The notes: generated by a model from the letters alone, not told the origin. Numbered from the stretch's first letter, positions 39,022 to 49,022 are shown. The stretch: DNA of 64,000 nt from Telmatospirillum sp. J64-1 (GCF_006980715.1 NZ_SBHN01000013.1:62001-126000); one strand, 5' to 3'. Made by a program: numbers and translations.

Positions 39022-40266
39022 CTAGAACACCGGCCGCTCGAAGGTCTGCGGCGCGGGCGAGATTTCGCGCGGGCCGGCGCGGGTGACTTCCAGAACGGCG
39101 AAGCCGCGTTCGGCGGTGCCGTTGGGCAGCAGGCGGAAGATGCCGTCGATGCCGGCAAAGCCGCTGGGATTGGTCAGGCTGGCGGTGGAGAAGTCCGGAT
39201 TGGGGCGGCGGGCCAGCACGGCGGCCAACGCCGTGGCGTCATAGGCCAGGCTGGCGATGCGCGGCGGACGCGAGCCGAAGGACTGGGCGTAGCGGCTCTG
39301 GAATTCCATGAACTGGGCCGAGGGTGGCAGGGGATACCAGGCGCCGACCAGGGCCGGTTCCTGGCCCAGGCGTGGATCGTCCCACAGCATGGTGCCCAGC
39401 AGCTTGACCCGCGTCGTGTCCACTCCGGCGACCGCCAGCTGCGAGGCCAGGGCACGCAGGCGCAGGCCTTCGTCGGGCAGCAGGATGGCATCCAGGCTAT
39501 CGGCCTGGGCGGCGATGGCGCGCACCGGCTGGCCCAGGTCGTTGGCGTTGGGGTCGTAGAATTCCGTTGCCACGAGGGTGCCGCCGCCACGCCTCAGGGT
39601 TTCCTGCATGGCCTGCGAGACGGCGCGGCCATATTCGGTATTGGGCAGCAGCGCGCCGAAGCGGCTCATGCCCTGGCTGCGGGCGTAGGAGACGACGCGC
39701 TCGACCTGCGGGCCGGGCAGGAAGCCCAGCACGAAGACCCCCTGCGACGCCGCCGTGCGGTCGGTCGAGAAGGACACCACGTTCAGGTTGGCCTGGCGGG
39801 CGATCGGGCCGGTGGCCTTGACGTCGCCGGAAAAGAGCGGGCCGAGGATCACGTCCACGCCCTCGGACACGGCGTGGCGCGCGGCCGCGGCGGCACCGTC
39901 GGGCGTGCCGCGCGTATCCAGCGGCAGTAGGGTGAAGTTTTCCGGCGCGGTGTCGAACAGCGCCAGCTGCGCCGCGTTCAGCATGGCGGTGCCGACGCCC
40001 GCCGAGGGGCCGGACAGCGGCAGCAGCAGGGCCGCACGCACCGGGCGGCCTTCCTGGAGCGGAACCGCCATCTCGGGCGAGATGATCACCTGCTCCTGCG
40101 GCGCGGCCTGGGCCGGCGGCGCTTCGGCGACGGGCGCAGCCCTATTGGTTCCGCCGAGGATGGGTGGTAAGTCAGTGGTCCCGCAACCGCCGACAAGCAG
40201 CAGGGCTCCAAGCAATGGCAGGACGGACAGGCGACGAAAACGAGCGGCGAGACGGCGCAAGCGCAT
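39022..40266 (-). CDS. Penicillin-binding protein activator (LpoA-like lipoprotein)
   Basis: A 414-residue lipoprotein with lipobox LVGGC (Cys28) after an Arg-rich N-terminus, then a disordered linker and a periplasmic binding-protein fold (Peripla_BP_6) beginning VRAALLLPLSGPSAGVG. E. coli LpoA has the same fold in its C-terminal half and stimulates PBP1A; here the TPR N-domain is missing, as usual in alphaproteobacteria. The adjacent rsmI and yraN match the E. coli lpoA locus. Its start overlaps the predicted rsmI start on the other strand by 52 bp. Confidence 0.8.
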   Translation of the reverse strand: MRLRRLAARFRRLSVLPLLGALLLVGGCGTTDLPPILGGTNRAAPVAEAPPAQAAPQEQVIISPEMAVPLQEGRPVRAALLLPLSGPSAGVGTAMLNAAQLALFDTAPENFTLLPLDTRGTPDGAAAAARHAVSEGVDVILGPLFSGDVKATGPIARQANLNVVSFSTDRTAASQGVFVLGFLPGPQVERVVSYARSQGMSRFGALLPNTEYGRAVSQAMQETLRRGGGTLVATEFYDPNANDLGQPVRAIAAQADSLDAILLPDEGLRLRALASQLAVAGVDTTRVKLLGTMLWDDPRLGQEPALVGAWYPLPPSAQFMEFQSRYAQSFGSRPPRIASLAYDATALAAVLARRPNPDFSTASLTNPSGFAGIDGIFRLLPNGTAERGFAVLEVTRAGPREISPAPQTFERPVF

Positions 40267-41162
40267 CCTCCGATACGACAGTTCCGGGAGAGGCGCAGAG
40301 TAACGGTGGAACGGCCGGAAGTAAACCTGCCGCCGGTCTCTATCTGGTCGCTACTCCCATCGGAAATATCCGCGACATCACCTTACGGGCGCTGGATGTG
40401 TTGGCCGGCGCGGATCTGGTGGCCTGCGAAGACACCAGGGTTACCGCCAAATTGCTGGGCCTGCTGGGACTGAAGGCGCCGCTTTTCGCCTATCACGACC
40501 ACAATGCCGACCGCGCCGGTCCGGCCCTGCTGGAGAAGCTGCGGGCGGGTCTTGCCGTGGCGCTGGTTTCCGACGCCGGAACACCGCTGGTTTCGGACCC
40601 GGGCTTCCGGCTGGTGCGCGCCTGCGTGGAGGAAGGAATCCCCGTCACCTCGCTGCCCGGCCCCTCGGCGCCGCTGACGGCGCTGCAATTGTCCGGCCTG
40701 CCCAGCGACCGTTTCCTGTTCGCGGGCTTCCTGCCCAACAAATCCTCGGCCCGCCGCACGGTGCTGGCCGAGCTGGCGGGGGTTCCGGCGACGCTGATCT
40801 TCTTCGAAAGCCCCCATCGCCTTGCCGAAAGCCTGGAGGACATGGCGGCCGTCCTGGGCGGACGCGATGCCGCCGTGGCGCGCGAACTGACCAAGCTGTT
40901 CGAGGAGGTGCGCCGGGCGCCCCTGCCGACGCTGGCCGCCCATTATGCCGAGGCAGGCGGTCCCAAGGGCGAGGTGGTGGTGGTGGTCGGGCCGCCGGGC
41001 GAGGCCGAGGCCGCTTCGGCCGAGGACGTGGATGCCCTGCTGCGCGATGCCCTGGCCGATGCCTCGGTGCGCGATGCCGCCGCCACCGTGGCCGCCGCCA
41101 CCGGACGGCCGCGCCGGGAAATCTACGCCCGCGCCCTGGAACTGGCGAAAGAGCGGAAATGA
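40215..41162 (+). CDS. rsmI: 16S rRNA (cytidine-1402-2'-O)-methyltransferase
   Basis: A 315-residue tetrapyrrole-methylase-fold enzyme that methylates the 2'-O of C1402 in 16S r[12 protein letters not shown] is at 43-51, then [29 protein letters not shown] and FFESPHRL, all RsmI signatures. The nearest in-frame start before the core is the ATG at 40215, giving a polar N-terminal tail of 40 residues. That start lies inside the 5' end of the divergent lipoprotein gene, an unusual overlap. yraN overlaps its stop by four bases. Confidence 0.92.
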   Translation: MAGRTGDENERRDGASASSDTTVPGEAQSNGGTAGSKPAAGLYLVATPIGNIRDITLRALDVLAGADLVACEDTRVTAKLLGLLGLKAPLFAYHDHNADRAGPALLEKLRAGLAVALVSDAGTPLVSDPGFRLVRACVEEGIPVTSLPGPSAPLTALQLSGLPSDRFLFAGFLPNKSSARRTVLAELAGVPATLIFFESPHRLAESLEDMAAVLGGRDAAVARELTKLFEEVRRAPLPTLAAHYAEAGGPKGEVVVVVGPPGEAEAASAEDVDALLRDALADASVRDAAATVAAATGRPRREIYARALELAKERK

Positions 41163-41521
41163 CGGGCGAGGCGCAGCGCCGGGGGCGGCGGGCCGAAACG
41201 CTTGCCGTCTGGCTGCTGCGGCTGAAGGGCTGGCGGATTCTGGCGCGGGGCCACAGGACCGGGCGCGGCACCGGGGCGGGCGAGGTGGATATCGTCGCCC
41301 GGCGGGGCAGGGTGCTGGCCTTCGTCGAGGTCAAGGCCCGCGCCGACCGCGCCGCCGCCGCCGAGGCGGTCTCTCCGCGCCAGCGCGCCCGCATCCTCCG
41401 GGCGGCCGAAGCTTTTCTTGCGGCACATCCTCATCTGGCCACATTGACGCCACGCTTCGACGTGATTCTGGTTACCCCCGCCGCGCTGCCCTGTCATCTG
41501 ATCGACGCTTGGCGGCCATGA
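41159..41521 (+). CDS. yraN: YraN family (UPF0102) predicted nuclease
   Basis: A 120-residue protein with the restriction endonuclease-like pattern [21 protein letters not shown] (the D and E-x-K acids), followed by [18 protein letters not shown]. Function is not established; the family is linked to DNA processing and sits next to rsmI across proteobacteria. ATGA overlap with rsmI indicates coupling. Confidence 0.9.
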   Translation: MTGEAQRRGRRAETLAVWLLRLKGWRILARGHRTGRGTGAGEVDIVARRGRVLAFVEVKARADRAAAAEAVSPRQRARILRAAEAFLAAHPHLATLTPRFDVILVTPAALPCHLIDAWRP

Positions 41522-41558
41522 GGCGGCGGGGGTAAACTTATAGCCAATCCCATTATCC

Positions 41559-42179
41559 ATGAGGATGAGGACCATCGTGACCATCTGCCGCCTTCTTCCC
41601 GCCTTGGCCGCCTGCGGCCTTGTTGCCCTTTCGACCGCTTGCGTTCCCGTGGTCGTCGGCGCGGGTGCCACGGCGGGCGTCGCCGCCGTTCAGGAACGGG
41701 GTTTCTCGGGGGCCGTGGATGACACGCGCATCCGCGCCGAAATCAACCATCTGTGGTTCCAGCATAGCGAGGAGATCTTCCGCAAGGTGGATCTGCGCAT
41801 CACCGAAGGCCGCGTTCTGCTGACCGGGCAGGTGCCGACGCCGGAGGACCGCGTCGATGCGGTGCGCCTGGCCTGGCAGGCCAATGGCGTGCGCGAGGTG
41901 CTGAACGAGATCCAGGTCGGCGAGACGTCGGGCCTGATGGACATGGGCCGCGACAGCATCATCGCCAATCGGTTGCGTACCCGTCTGCTGACGGATAGTG
42001 CCATCCGTAACGTCAATTACAGCGTCGATACGGTCAACGGCGTTGTCTATATCATGGGACTGGCACAGGACCAGGAGGAGCTTGACCGCGTCATCGGCCA
42101 TGCTCGCAGCATCCCCAACGTCCGACAGGTGGTATCCCATGTCGTATTGCGTGACGACCCAGCCCGCTTCCAGCGCTGA
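41559..42179 (+). CDS. dolP: BON-domain outer membrane lipoprotein, DolP-like
   Basis: A 206-residue lipoprotein with lipobox LSTAC (Cys28) and two BON domains (about 50-125 and 130-200), each ending in the AxxxxGVREVxN pattern. E. coli DolP has the same layout, protects outer membrane integrity and lies in the same rsmI-lpoA-yraN-dolP neighbourhood. diaA is not seen between. A GTG at 41577 with AGGA upstream would also give a good signal peptide. Confidence 0.75.
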   Translation: MRMRTIVTICRLLPALAACGLVALSTACVPVVVGAGATAGVAAVQERGFSGAVDDTRIRAEINHLWFQHSEEIFRKVDLRITEGRVLLTGQVPTPEDRVDAVRLAWQANGVREVLNEIQVGETSGLMDMGRDSIIANRLRTRLLTDSAIRNVNYSVDTVNGVVYIMGLAQDQEELDRVIGHARSIPNVRQVVSHVVLRDDPARFQR

Positions 42180-42188
42180 TTCCGTGTA

Positions 42189-43022
42189 ATGGCGGAAAAG
42201 GACGCGTTGCGCGAGGAACTCGCCCGGCTGGCGACGCTGGAGGACGAGCGGATCGATCTGGCCGGGGTCGCCCTGACCCTGGCCGCCCTGCATCTGGAAA
42301 CCCCGAGGCTGGAAGAGGCCTATACCCATCTCGACGAGATCGTGGCCGATCTGGCCGGATTGGCGGCCGAGGCCGTGCAGCCCGAGGAAAAGGCCGCCGC
42401 CTTGACGGAAGTGCTGGCGGTGCGCTGGGGCTATGCCGGCGATGACGAGGATTACGACAATCTCGACAACGGCAACCTGATCCGCGTGATCGAGCGGCGC
42501 CGGGGGTTGCCGGTGGCCTTGGGCATCCTGTGGATTCATGCCGGACGCAGCCAGGGATGGAGCATTGAAGGACTGTCCTTCCCCGCCCATTTCCTGCTGC
42601 GGATCGAGGACGATAGCGGCCGGCGCGTCATCATCGACCCCTTCCATGCCGGGCGGCTGGTCGATGCCGCGGGCTTGCGCGAATTGCTGAAGACCTTCGC
42701 CGGTACGGCGGCCGAGCTGGAACCGGCCCATTACGCCCCGGTGGGCAACCGCGACATCCTGCTGCGCCTGCAAAACAACAACAAGCTGCGCCTGCTGCGC
42801 GGCGGCCGTTTGGAAGAGGCGCTGGAGATCGTCGAGGAAATGCTGCTCTTCGCACCGGAGGAGTTGCTGCTGTGGCGCGAGGCGGGCATGATCCATGTGC
42901 GCCTGGGCAATACCCGCGCCGCCATCGCGGCGCTGGAGCAATTCGTCGCCCGCGCGCCCAACGGGGCGATGCGCACCCGCGCCGTCATGCTGCTGCGCGA
43001 TCTGCGCGAAAGACTGCACTAA
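42189..43022 (+). CDS. SirB1 family protein (transglutaminase-like with TPR)
   Basis: A 277-residue protein of the SirB1/YchA family. The transglutaminase-like part includes [24 protein letters not shown] and [11 protein letters not shown] (about 95-140), then two TPR-like helix pairs end the protein ([32 protein letters not shown]). The catalytic Cys is not obvious, as in most of this family. Function is unknown. It begins nine bases after dolP and precedes gshB by 17 bases. Confidence 0.83.
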   Translation: MAEKDALREELARLATLEDERIDLAGVALTLAALHLETPRLEEAYTHLDEIVADLAGLAAEAVQPEEKAAALTEVLAVRWGYAGDDEDYDNLDNGNLIRVIERRRGLPVALGILWIHAGRSQGWSIEGLSFPAHFLLRIEDDSGRRVIIDPFHAGRLVDAAGLRELLKTFAGTAAELEPAHYAPVGNRDILLRLQNNNKLRLLRGGRLEEALEIVEEMLLFAPEELLLWREAGMIHVRLGNTRAAIAALEQFVARAPNGAMRTRAVMLLRDLRERLH

Positions 43023-43039
43023 GAAGAAAAGAGGATTTC

Positions 43040-44002
43040 ATGAGCCTGGCCGTCGCCATCCAGATGGACCCCATCGAGAGCATCGATATCAATGCCGACA
43101 GCACCTTCGCCCTGGCATTGGAAGCGCAGAAGCGGGGCCACGGCCTGTTCCACTACCTGCCGCAGTCCTTAAGCTTCCGCAACGGCCGGGTGATGGCCCG
43201 TGCCCGCGCCCTGTCGGTGCGGCGCGAGAAGGGCAATCACGCCACGCTGGGCGCGCCCGAGATGCTGGACTTGGCGACCATGGACGTGGTGCTGATGCGC
43301 CAGGACCCGCCCTTCGACATGGCCTATATCACCGCCACCCATCTGCTGGAGCATGTCCATCCGCAGACCCTGGTGGTCAACGATCCGGTGCAGGTGCGCA
43401 ATGCTCCCGAAAAGCTGCTGGTCACCCATTTCCCGACGCTGATGCCGCCGACCCTGATCACCAGCGATCGCCAGGAAATCCTCGACTTCCGGGCCGAGCA
43501 CAAGGATATCATCGTCAAGCCGCTGTTCGGTAATGGCGGGGCAGGGGTGTTCCACATCAAGCCCGAGGACGATAACCTCAATTCCCTGCTGGAATTGTTC
43601 ACCCAGCTCTACCGCGAGCCGATCATCGTCCAGCGCTATCTGCCCGAGGTACGCCAGGGCGACAAGCGCATCATCCTGGTGGACGGCAAGGTGGCCGGGG
43701 CGGTCAACCGCGTCCCCGCCCAGGGCGAATCCCGCTCGAACATGCATGTCGGCGGCAGGCCCGAAAAGACGGCGCTGACCCCGCGTGAAGAGGAAATCTG
43801 CGAAGCTATCGGGCCGACCCTCTCGGAACGCGGCCTGCTGTTCGTCGGTATCGACGTGATCGGCGACTACCTGACCGAAATCAACGTTACCTCGCCCACC
43901 GGCATCCAGGAAATCGACCGCTTCAACGGCAGCAACATCGCCGGTCTGGTCTGGGATGCCATCGAGGAGAAAGTCACCGCCCGCCATGCCGCCTCGGCCT
44001 GA
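43040..44002 (+). CDS. gshB: Glutathione synthetase
   Basis: A 320-residue ATP-grasp enzyme that joins gamma-glutamylcysteine and glycine. The family start [21 protein letters not shown] is present with GAGGATTTC before it, followed by [21 protein letters not shown], the ATP-grasp [16 protein letters not shown] and the late [16 protein letters not shown] longer upstream in-frame extension lies within the SirB1 gene and is rejected. It ends the rightward run; the hairpin-rich gap to hslU follows. Confidence 0.95.
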   Translation: MSLAVAIQMDPIESIDINADSTFALALEAQKRGHGLFHYLPQSLSFRNGRVMARARALSVRREKGNHATLGAPEMLDLATMDVVLMRQDPPFDMAYITATHLLEHVHPQTLVVNDPVQVRNAPEKLLVTHFPTLMPPTLITSDRQEILDFRAEHKDIIVKPLFGNGGAGVFHIKPEDDNLNSLLELFTQLYREPIIVQRYLPEVRQGDKRIILVDGKVAGAVNRVPAQGESRSNMHVGGRPEKTALTPREEEICEAIGPTLSERGLLFVGIDVIGDYLTEINVTSPTGIQEIDRFNGSNIAGLVWDAIEEKVTARHAASA

Positions 44003-44010
44003 GCGGCGGC

Positions 44011-44130
44011 CCATGCTTCGAGACGGCCCTTCGGGCCTTCTCGGCATGAGGTTAGGTCATTGAAAAATGAGAAAGTAGCCTCGTCCTGAGGAGCCGCATA
44101 GCGGCGTCTCGAAGGACGGGGCGGGCCGGA
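44011..44130. repeat. Dispersed double-hairpin repeat, family A, copy 3
   Basis: Starts CCATGCTTCGAGACGGCCC and ends GGCGTCTCGAAGGACGGGGC; the left and right hairpins are separated by AT-rich GTCATTGAAAAATGAGAAAG. Confidence 0.85.
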
Positions 44131-44132
44131 AG

Positions 44133-44181
44133 CCTCGCCCACACCCATCCGTCACCGCTGCGATGGATGGGTGTGGCGAGG
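44133..44181. repeat. Long hairpin between gshB and hslU
   Basis: CCTCGCCCACACCCATCC (44133-44150) pairs with GGATGGGTGTGGCGAGG (44165-44181), a 17-bp stem with a single bulged C and a 14-base loop. It sits between repeat A copy 3 and the hslU terminator and may end both convergent transcripts. Confidence 0.7.
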
Positions 44182-44195
44182 GCATGACGATGAAG

Positions 44196-44230
44196 AAAGG
44201 GATGCAGGACAGGACCCTGCATCCCTTTTT
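44196..44230 (-). terminator. Terminator hairpin after hslU
   Basis: GGGATGCAGG (44199-44208) pairs with CCTGCATCCC (44216-44225), flanked by AAA and TTTTT. It lies directly after the hslU stop at 44233 on the minus strand; the T run is better for the plus strand, so it may act both ways. Confidence 0.65.
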
Positions 44231-44232
44231 CC

Positions 44233-45546
44233 TTACAGGATGAACTTCGACAGGTCGGCGTTCTTCGCCAGCGTGCCGACGCGGTCGCGGACCATGGCGG
44301 CATCGATGGTGATGGTGGTGCCGGACTGGTCGGTGGCGGTGAAGCTGATCTCTTCCAGCAGCCGTTCCATCACCGTGTGCAGGCGCCGGGCGCCGATATT
44401 CTCCACCCCGCGATTGATCTCGGCGGCCAGGTCGGCCAGGGCCTCGATGGCGTCGTCGGTGAAGTCCAGCGTCACTTCCTCGGTCGCCAGCAGGGCCTTG
44501 TACTGCTTGATCAGGCTGGCTTCCGGTTCGGTGAGGATGCGGATGAAGTCCTCGCGAGACAGGGCCTTCAATTCCACGCGGATGGGCAGGCGGCCCTGCA
44601 ATTCCGGCAGCAGGTCCGACGGCTTGGCGACATGGAAGGCGCCCGAGGCGATGAACAGGATGTGGTCGGTCTTCACCGGGCCGTGCTTGGTGGCGACCGT
44701 GGTGCCTTCGATCAGCGGCAGCAGGTCGCGCTGCACGCCTTCGCGCGACACGTCGCCGCCGCCGCCGCGTTCGGCACGGGCGCAGATCTTGTCGATCTCG
44801 TCCAGGAAGACGATGCCGCTGTTCTCGACCGAATGGATGGCTTCCTTGACCACCTTTTCCTGGTCGAGCAGGGCTTCGCTTTCCTCCTGCACCAGGATGG
44901 GATGGGATTCGGCCACGGTCATGCGGCGGGCCTTGGTGCGGCCGCCGAAGGCCTTGCCGAAGATGTCGCCCAGATTGACCATGCCCATCTGCGTGCCCGG
45001 CATGCCGGGAATGTCGAATGTGGGCAGCCCCATGCCGCTGTTGTCGGCGACCTGGACCTCGATCTCCTTGTCATCGAGCTGGCCTTCACGCAGCATCTTG
45101 CGGAATTTCTGGCGCGTCTCGGCGCTGGCGGTCTCGCCCACCAGGGCGTTCAGCACGCGCTCTTCGGCGGCCAGTTCGGCCTTGGCGACCACCTGCTTGC
45201 GCAGCTTCTCGCGGGTCATGCCGATGGCCGCTTCCAGCAGGTCGCGGACGATCTGCTCGACGTCGCGGCCGACATAGCCGACCTCGGTGAACTTGGTCGC
45301 TTCGACCTTGATGAAGGGCGCCTGGGCCAGGCGGGCGAGGCGGCGGGCGATCTCGGTCTTGCCGACGCCGGTCGGGCCGATCATCAGGATGTTCTTGGGC
45401 AGGACCTCTTCGCGCAGGGCCTCGGGCAATTGCTGGCGGCGCCAGCGGTTGCGCAGGGCGATGGCGACGGCGCGCTTGGCGTCGTTCTGGCCGACGATGT
45501 AGCGGTCGAGTTCCGAGACGATCTCGCGCGGGCTGAAGGCGGTCAT
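44233..45546 (-). CDS. hslU: ATP-dependent protease ATPase HslU
   Basis: A 437-residue AAA+ unfoldase that feeds HslV. Walker A GPTGVGKT is at 57-64, after [25 protein letters not shown]; Walker B is [11 protein letters not shown], and the C-terminus NADLSKFIL is the tail that docks into HslV. The I-domain in the middle (about 110-230) carries [16 protein letters not shown]. It overlaps hslV by ATGA. Heat-shock control is expected. Confidence 0.97.
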   Translation of the reverse strand: MTAFSPREIVSELDRYIVGQNDAKRAVAIALRNRWRRQQLPEALREEVLPKNILMIGPTGVGKTEIARRLARLAQAPFIKVEATKFTEVGYVGRDVEQIVRDLLEAAIGMTREKLRKQVVAKAELAAEERVLNALVGETASAETRQKFRKMLREGQLDDKEIEVQVADNSGMGLPTFDIPGMPGTQMGMVNLGDIFGKAFGGRTKARRMTVAESHPILVQEESEALLDQEKVVKEAIHSVENSGIVFLDEIDKICARAERGGGGDVSREGVQRDLLPLIEGTTVATKHGPVKTDHILFIASGAFHVAKPSDLLPELQGRLPIRVELKALSREDFIRILTEPEASLIKQYKALLATEEVTLDFTDDAIEALADLAAEINRGVENIGARRLHTVMERLLEEISFTATDQSGTTITIDAAMVRDRVGTLAKNADLSKFIL

Positions 45547-46091
45547 AGGCTTTCCACGACGACGTTGTGATTGGTGTAGACGCAGATTTCTGCGGCGATC
45601 TTCATGGCGCGGCGGGCCACGGTCTCGGCGTCCAGGTCCTCGACCGTCATCAGGGCGCGGGCGGCGGCCAAGGCGTAATTGCCGCCCGAACCGATGCCGA
45701 TGACGCCGTCTTCGGGCTCCAGCACGTCGCCGGTGCCGGTCAGGACCAGCGAGACGGAAGCATCGGCCACCGCCATCATGGCTTCCAGGCGGCGCAGGTA
45801 GCGGTCGGTGCGCCAGTCCTTGGCGAGTTCGACGCAGGCGCGGGTGAGCTGGCCGGGATATTGCTCCAGCTTGGCTTCCAGGCGCTCGAACAGGGTGAAG
45901 GCGTCGGCGGTGGCGCCGGCGAAGCCGCCGATCACGCTGCCGTCACCGAGGCGGCGCACCTTGCGCGCGTTCGACTTGATGACCGTTTGGCCCAGGCTGA
46001 CCTGACCGTCACCGGCGATCACCACCTTGCCGCCCTTGCGGACGCAAAGGATGGTGGTGCCATGCCAAAGCTGGCTGCTGTCCTGTGACAT
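45543..46091 (-). CDS. hslV: ATP-dependent protease proteolytic subunit HslV
   Basis: A 182-residue proteasome-like peptidase. Processing before Thr12 in [13 protein letters not shown] gives the catalytic N-terminal threonine. [16 protein letters not shown] and [27 protein letters not shown] are typical. It is first in the hslVU operon, in the common position next to the his genes. Confidence 0.97.
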   Translation of the reverse strand: MSQDSSQLWHGTTILCVRKGGKVVIAGDGQVSLGQTVIKSNARKVRRLGDGSVIGGFAGATADAFTLFERLEAKLEQYPGQLTRACVELAKDWRTDRYLRRLEAMMAVADASVSLVLTGTGDVLEPEDGVIGIGSGGNYALAAARALMTVEDLDAETVARRAMKIAAEICVYTNHNVVVESL

Positions 46092-46169
46092 GATTCCCCG
46101 CGAAACTGACGTAGGGGCCCGCCGGGCGACGTTTACGTGAAGGGTCTCCGGTTGGCCCAGGACCCCCGA

Positions 46170-46198
46170 AGATGTCGTGACTCGGCAGCAGCGGTCAA
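46170..46198 (-). promoter_or_regulatory. Possible heat-shock promoter of hslVU
   Basis: On the minus strand CTTGACC (TTGACC 46198-46193), then 17 bases, then ACATCT (46175-46170). The CTTGAC box is shared with the hsp20 promoter; the -10 match is poor. Confidence 0.3.
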
Positions 46199-46274
46199 GT
46201 CTGCGGGGGATGGCTTGAACCCAAGATATAGCGCGTGAAACCGGGCAGTCCAGGAAGCGGCTTCTTTTCCCCGT

Positions 46275-47624
46275 TCAGTCCAGGCGGAGGTTCAGTTTTT
46301 CCAGGGCGTCATGGATGGGGATGAACAGGTTCAGGCCCATGGTGTCGCCGCTTTCGCCCAGATAGCCCGCCACCGCCATGCCGACCAGATTGCCCTGGCC
46401 GTCCAGCAGCGGACCGCCGCTATTGCCGCCATGGATGGTGACGTCGCTCTGGATCAGGTCCAGCCCGGTGCGGGGCTGGCGGCGGATGCTGCTGACGACG
46501 CCCTTGGTCAGGGTATGGGACAGGGCTGGGGAGGTCGGGGCCCCGATCGCCAGCACATCCTCGCCCAGCTGGGCCATGCGGTCGCGGACCGGCAGGGCCG
46601 GGTAGTGGCTTTCCTCGACCAGCAGCAGGGCGACGTCGCGCATTTCGTTGACGCGCAGCACTTCGGCCACCACCTCACGGCCAGACAGCAGGCGAACCTT
46701 CACCAGCCGGGCGCCGCCGGTGACATGGGCGTTGGTCAGCAGATAGCCCTTGGGCGAGATGAAGAAGCCCGAGCCATGGCCGTCGGGCGTGATGACCGTC
46801 ACGGTGGCGGCGCGGACCTGGTCCATATGGGCGGCGATGGGCGCGGTATAGGCGGGCACGCGATCCAGCCGCATGGCCGGGCCGTCATAGGCACGCACCG
46901 CCACGGGAAGCAGATCGGCGCCGCCGTCACGGTGCAGGCCGGGGGCGGGCTGGCCGCTGGTGACCAGGCGGCGGAAGCCCGCATCGGCGGCCAGATTGGC
47001 GGCGGCCGCGGCGAAGGCGCCGCCCAGGATCACCGCTTCGCCGTCGACCGAACCGGAAGAGGTCGAGAAACTGCCCTCGGTCGTGGTCTCGTAGATGATT
47101 TCGCGGTTGAGATTGTCGTAGACCTGCCAGGTCACGCGCAGGAAACCGTCGCCGCTGATGGTGCCGGTGCGCGTGCCCCAGAACCAGTCCACGTCGCGGC
47201 AGAGATTGAACTGGATCTCGGAGACGCGCCCGCCGACGCTGTAGACGGCGCGCCCGGCATCGCGGCGCTGCTCGAAGATCTGCCTGGGGTCGCCGACCAC
47301 GTCGTAGCCGGCCCCGGTCAGGGCTTCGTGGAAGAGATCGGCCAGTTCGACCGAGGAATCGGTCAGCCGCCCGCTGCCCCAGCTTACCTGCCCTATGGAG
47401 GCGTCGCAGGACAGGGGGACGAATTTGAAGCCGCCCAGCGTGGTGCCGCGCTTGATGTCGAAGACCGTGCGCAGATAGCGGATGGGCTGGGGCTGCGCCT
47501 CGGGCGACAGGGTGACGACCGGCCGCTGTTCGGCCTGATGGACGGGGGTGCCCTGGCAGGCGGCAATGACCAGCACCGCCGCTGTCGGCAGGATCAGGCG
47601 CAAGGCCCGGAACGGCTGTGGCAT
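46275..47624 (-). CDS. Trypsin-like serine protease, lipoprotein
   Basis: A 449-residue probable lipoprotein (lipobox IAAC, Cys23). The C-terminal trypsin-like domain (about 265-445) has the full triad: His300 in LLTNAHV, Asp330 in MRDVALL and Ser402 in GGNSGGPLL, like DegP but without a PDZ domain. The N-terminal 240 residues are a separate periplasmic domain I do not recognise (GYDVVGDPRQIFEQ, with few Cys), perhaps a curli-like or complex-assembly fold. A DegS-like or envelope quality-control role is plausible. It is divergent from hisB. Confidence 0.8.
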   Translation of the reverse strand: MPQPFRALRLILPTAAVLVIAACQGTPVHQAEQRPVVTLSPEAQPQPIRYLRTVFDIKRGTTLGGFKFVPLSCDASIGQVSWGSGRLTDSSVELADLFHEALTGAGYDVVGDPRQIFEQRRDAGRAVYSVGGRVSEIQFNLCRDVDWFWGTRTGTISGDGFLRVTWQVYDNLNREIIYETTTEGSFSTSSGSVDGEAVILGGAFAAAAANLAADAGFRRLVTSGQPAPGLHRDGGADLLPVAVRAYDGPAMRLDRVPAYTAPIAAHMDQVRAATVTVITPDGHGSGFFISPKGYLLTNAHVTGGARLVKVRLLSGREVVAEVLRVNEMRDVALLLVEESHYPALPVRDRMAQLGEDVLAIGAPTSPALSHTLTKGVVSSIRRQPRTGLDLIQSDVTIHGGNSGGPLLDGQGNLVGMAVAGYLGESGDTMGLNLFIPIHDALEKLNLRLD

Positions 47625-47665
47625 CTTTCCCCCTTTTTGCAGCTGCGCACTACATTAGCGCGAGA

Positions 47666-47693
47666 ATTCTATCGTTATTCGCGCATAGGGCAA
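47666..47693 (-). promoter_or_regulatory. Candidate promoter of the trypsin-like lipoprotein gene
   Basis: Minus strand TTGCCC (47693-47688), spacer 16, TAGAAT (47671-47666). The gene starts 42 bases downstream of the -10 box. Confidence 0.55.
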
Positions 47694-47763
47694 GCCGGGG
47701 AAACGGGGGCTGGTGATAAAAGGCTTTTCCTGTTAGTACGGGGCGCAGCACAGGAGTACCGTC

Positions 47764-48363
47764 ATGCGCCAGGCAACGATCGAGCGCAATACCAACGAAA
47801 CCCGTATCAAGGTCACGGTGAACCTCGACGGCACCGGGATCTATGACGTGAAGACCGGCATCGGCTTCTTCGATCACATGCTCGAACAGCTGTCGCGGCA
47901 CAGCCTGATCGACATCACCTTGCGCGCTGAGGGCGACCTGCATATCGACTGCCATCACACGGTCGAGGATTGCGGCATCGCCATGGGCATGGCGGTGGCG
48001 AAGGCGCTGGGCGACCGCAAGGGCATCACCCGCTACGGCTCGGCCATGATCCCGATGGACGAGACGCTGACGCGCGTGGCGCTGGACCTGTCGAACCGGG
48101 CCTATCTGATCTGGAAGGTCAAGTTCACCCAGCCGCGCCTCGGTCAGATGGACACCGAACTGTTCAAGGAATGGTTCCAGGCCTTCGCCCAGGCCGCCGG
48201 CATCACGCTGCATGTCGAATGCCTGTATGGCGAGAACAACCATCACATGGTCGAAGCCAGCTACAAGGCCCTGGCCCGCGCGCTGCGCGAAGCCATCGAG
48301 ATCGACCCGCGCAAGGCCGATGCCGTGCCCTCGACCAAGGGCGTGCTCGGCGGCTCGCTCTGA
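47764..48363 (+). CDS. hisB: Imidazoleglycerol-phosphate dehydratase
   Basis: A 199-residue manganese enzyme dehydrating IGP in histidine synthesis. The two metal motifs are [11 protein letters not shown] and [18 protein letters not shown], and [13 protein letters not shown] is conserved. It is the monofunctional form without the phosphatase domain of E. coli HisB. It starts the rightward hisBHAFE run; hisH follows 13 bases later. Confidence 0.97.
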   Translation: MRQATIERNTNETRIKVTVNLDGTGIYDVKTGIGFFDHMLEQLSRHSLIDITLRAEGDLHIDCHHTVEDCGIAMGMAVAKALGDRKGITRYGSAMIPMDETLTRVALDLSNRAYLIWKVKFTQPRLGQMDTELFKEWFQAFAQAAGITLHVECLYGENNHHMVEASYKALARALREAIEIDPRKADAVPSTKGVLGGSL

Positions 48364-48376
48364 AGGCGATAGGGGC

Positions 48377-49021
48377 ATGAACGTCGCGATCATCGATTAC
48401 GGTTCGGGCAATCTGCGTTCGGCGGCCAAGGCCTTCGAGCGGGCGGTGGCCGAAGCCGGGCTGGACATCGCCGTCGCCGTCACCTCGGACCCCGAGGCGG
48501 TGCGCCGCGCCGACCGGGTGGTGTTGCCCGGCGTCGGCGCCTTCGGCGATTGCATCAAGGGGCTGAATGCCCTTTCCGGCATGCGCGAGGCCATGGAAGA
48601 GGCCGTGCATGGCGCGGGCCGCCCGTTCCTCGGCATCTGCGTCGGCATGCAGCTCATGGCCAGCAAGGGCCGCGAGCATGGCGAGCATCGGGGCCTGGGC
48701 TGGATCGACGGCGAGGTGGTGCCCATCACGCCCGCCGACCCGGCGTTGAAGGTGCCGCATATGGGCTGGAACGAACTGGACTTCACGCCCGGCCGCCATC
48801 CGCTGCTGGACGGGCTGGAGCCCGGCGCCCATGCCTATTTCGTCCATTCCTATCATTTCGTCTGTGCCGATCCGGCCCAGAGCCTTGCCTCCGTCTCCTA
48901 TGGCGAGGCGCTGACGGCGGTGATCGGGCGCGGCAACATGGTCGGCACCCAGTTCCATCCCGAAAAGAGCCAAGCCACCGGTCTGGCCGTCCTTACGAAT
49001 TTCCTGCGCTGGAAACCCTAA
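48377..49021 (+). CDS. hisH: Imidazole glycerol phosphate synthase, glutaminase subunit HisH
   Basis: A 214-residue class I glutamine amidotransferase giving ammonia to HisF. The nucleophile is Cys88 in [10 protein letters not shown], and the His-Glu pair is in TQFHPEKSQ. The ATG at 48377 follows AGGGGC; the longer upstream frame is hisB in another phase. The stop is one base before the hisA start. Confidence 0.96.
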   Translation: MNVAIIDYGSGNLRSAAKAFERAVAEAGLDIAVAVTSDPEAVRRADRVVLPGVGAFGDCIKGLNALSGMREAMEEAVHGAGRPFLGICVGMQLMASKGREHGEHRGLGWIDGEVVPITPADPALKVPHMGWNELDFTPGRHPLLDGLEPGAHAYFVHSYHFVCADPAQSLASVSYGEALTAVIGRGNMVGTQFHPEKSQATGLAVLTNFLRWKP

Positions 49022-49022
49022 G

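Noticed and set aside
40266-40345. Start of rsmI after the lipoprotein gene
   Set aside because: No ATG, GTG or TTG is in frame between 40266 and the conserved core, so the overlapping ATG at 40215 was kept.
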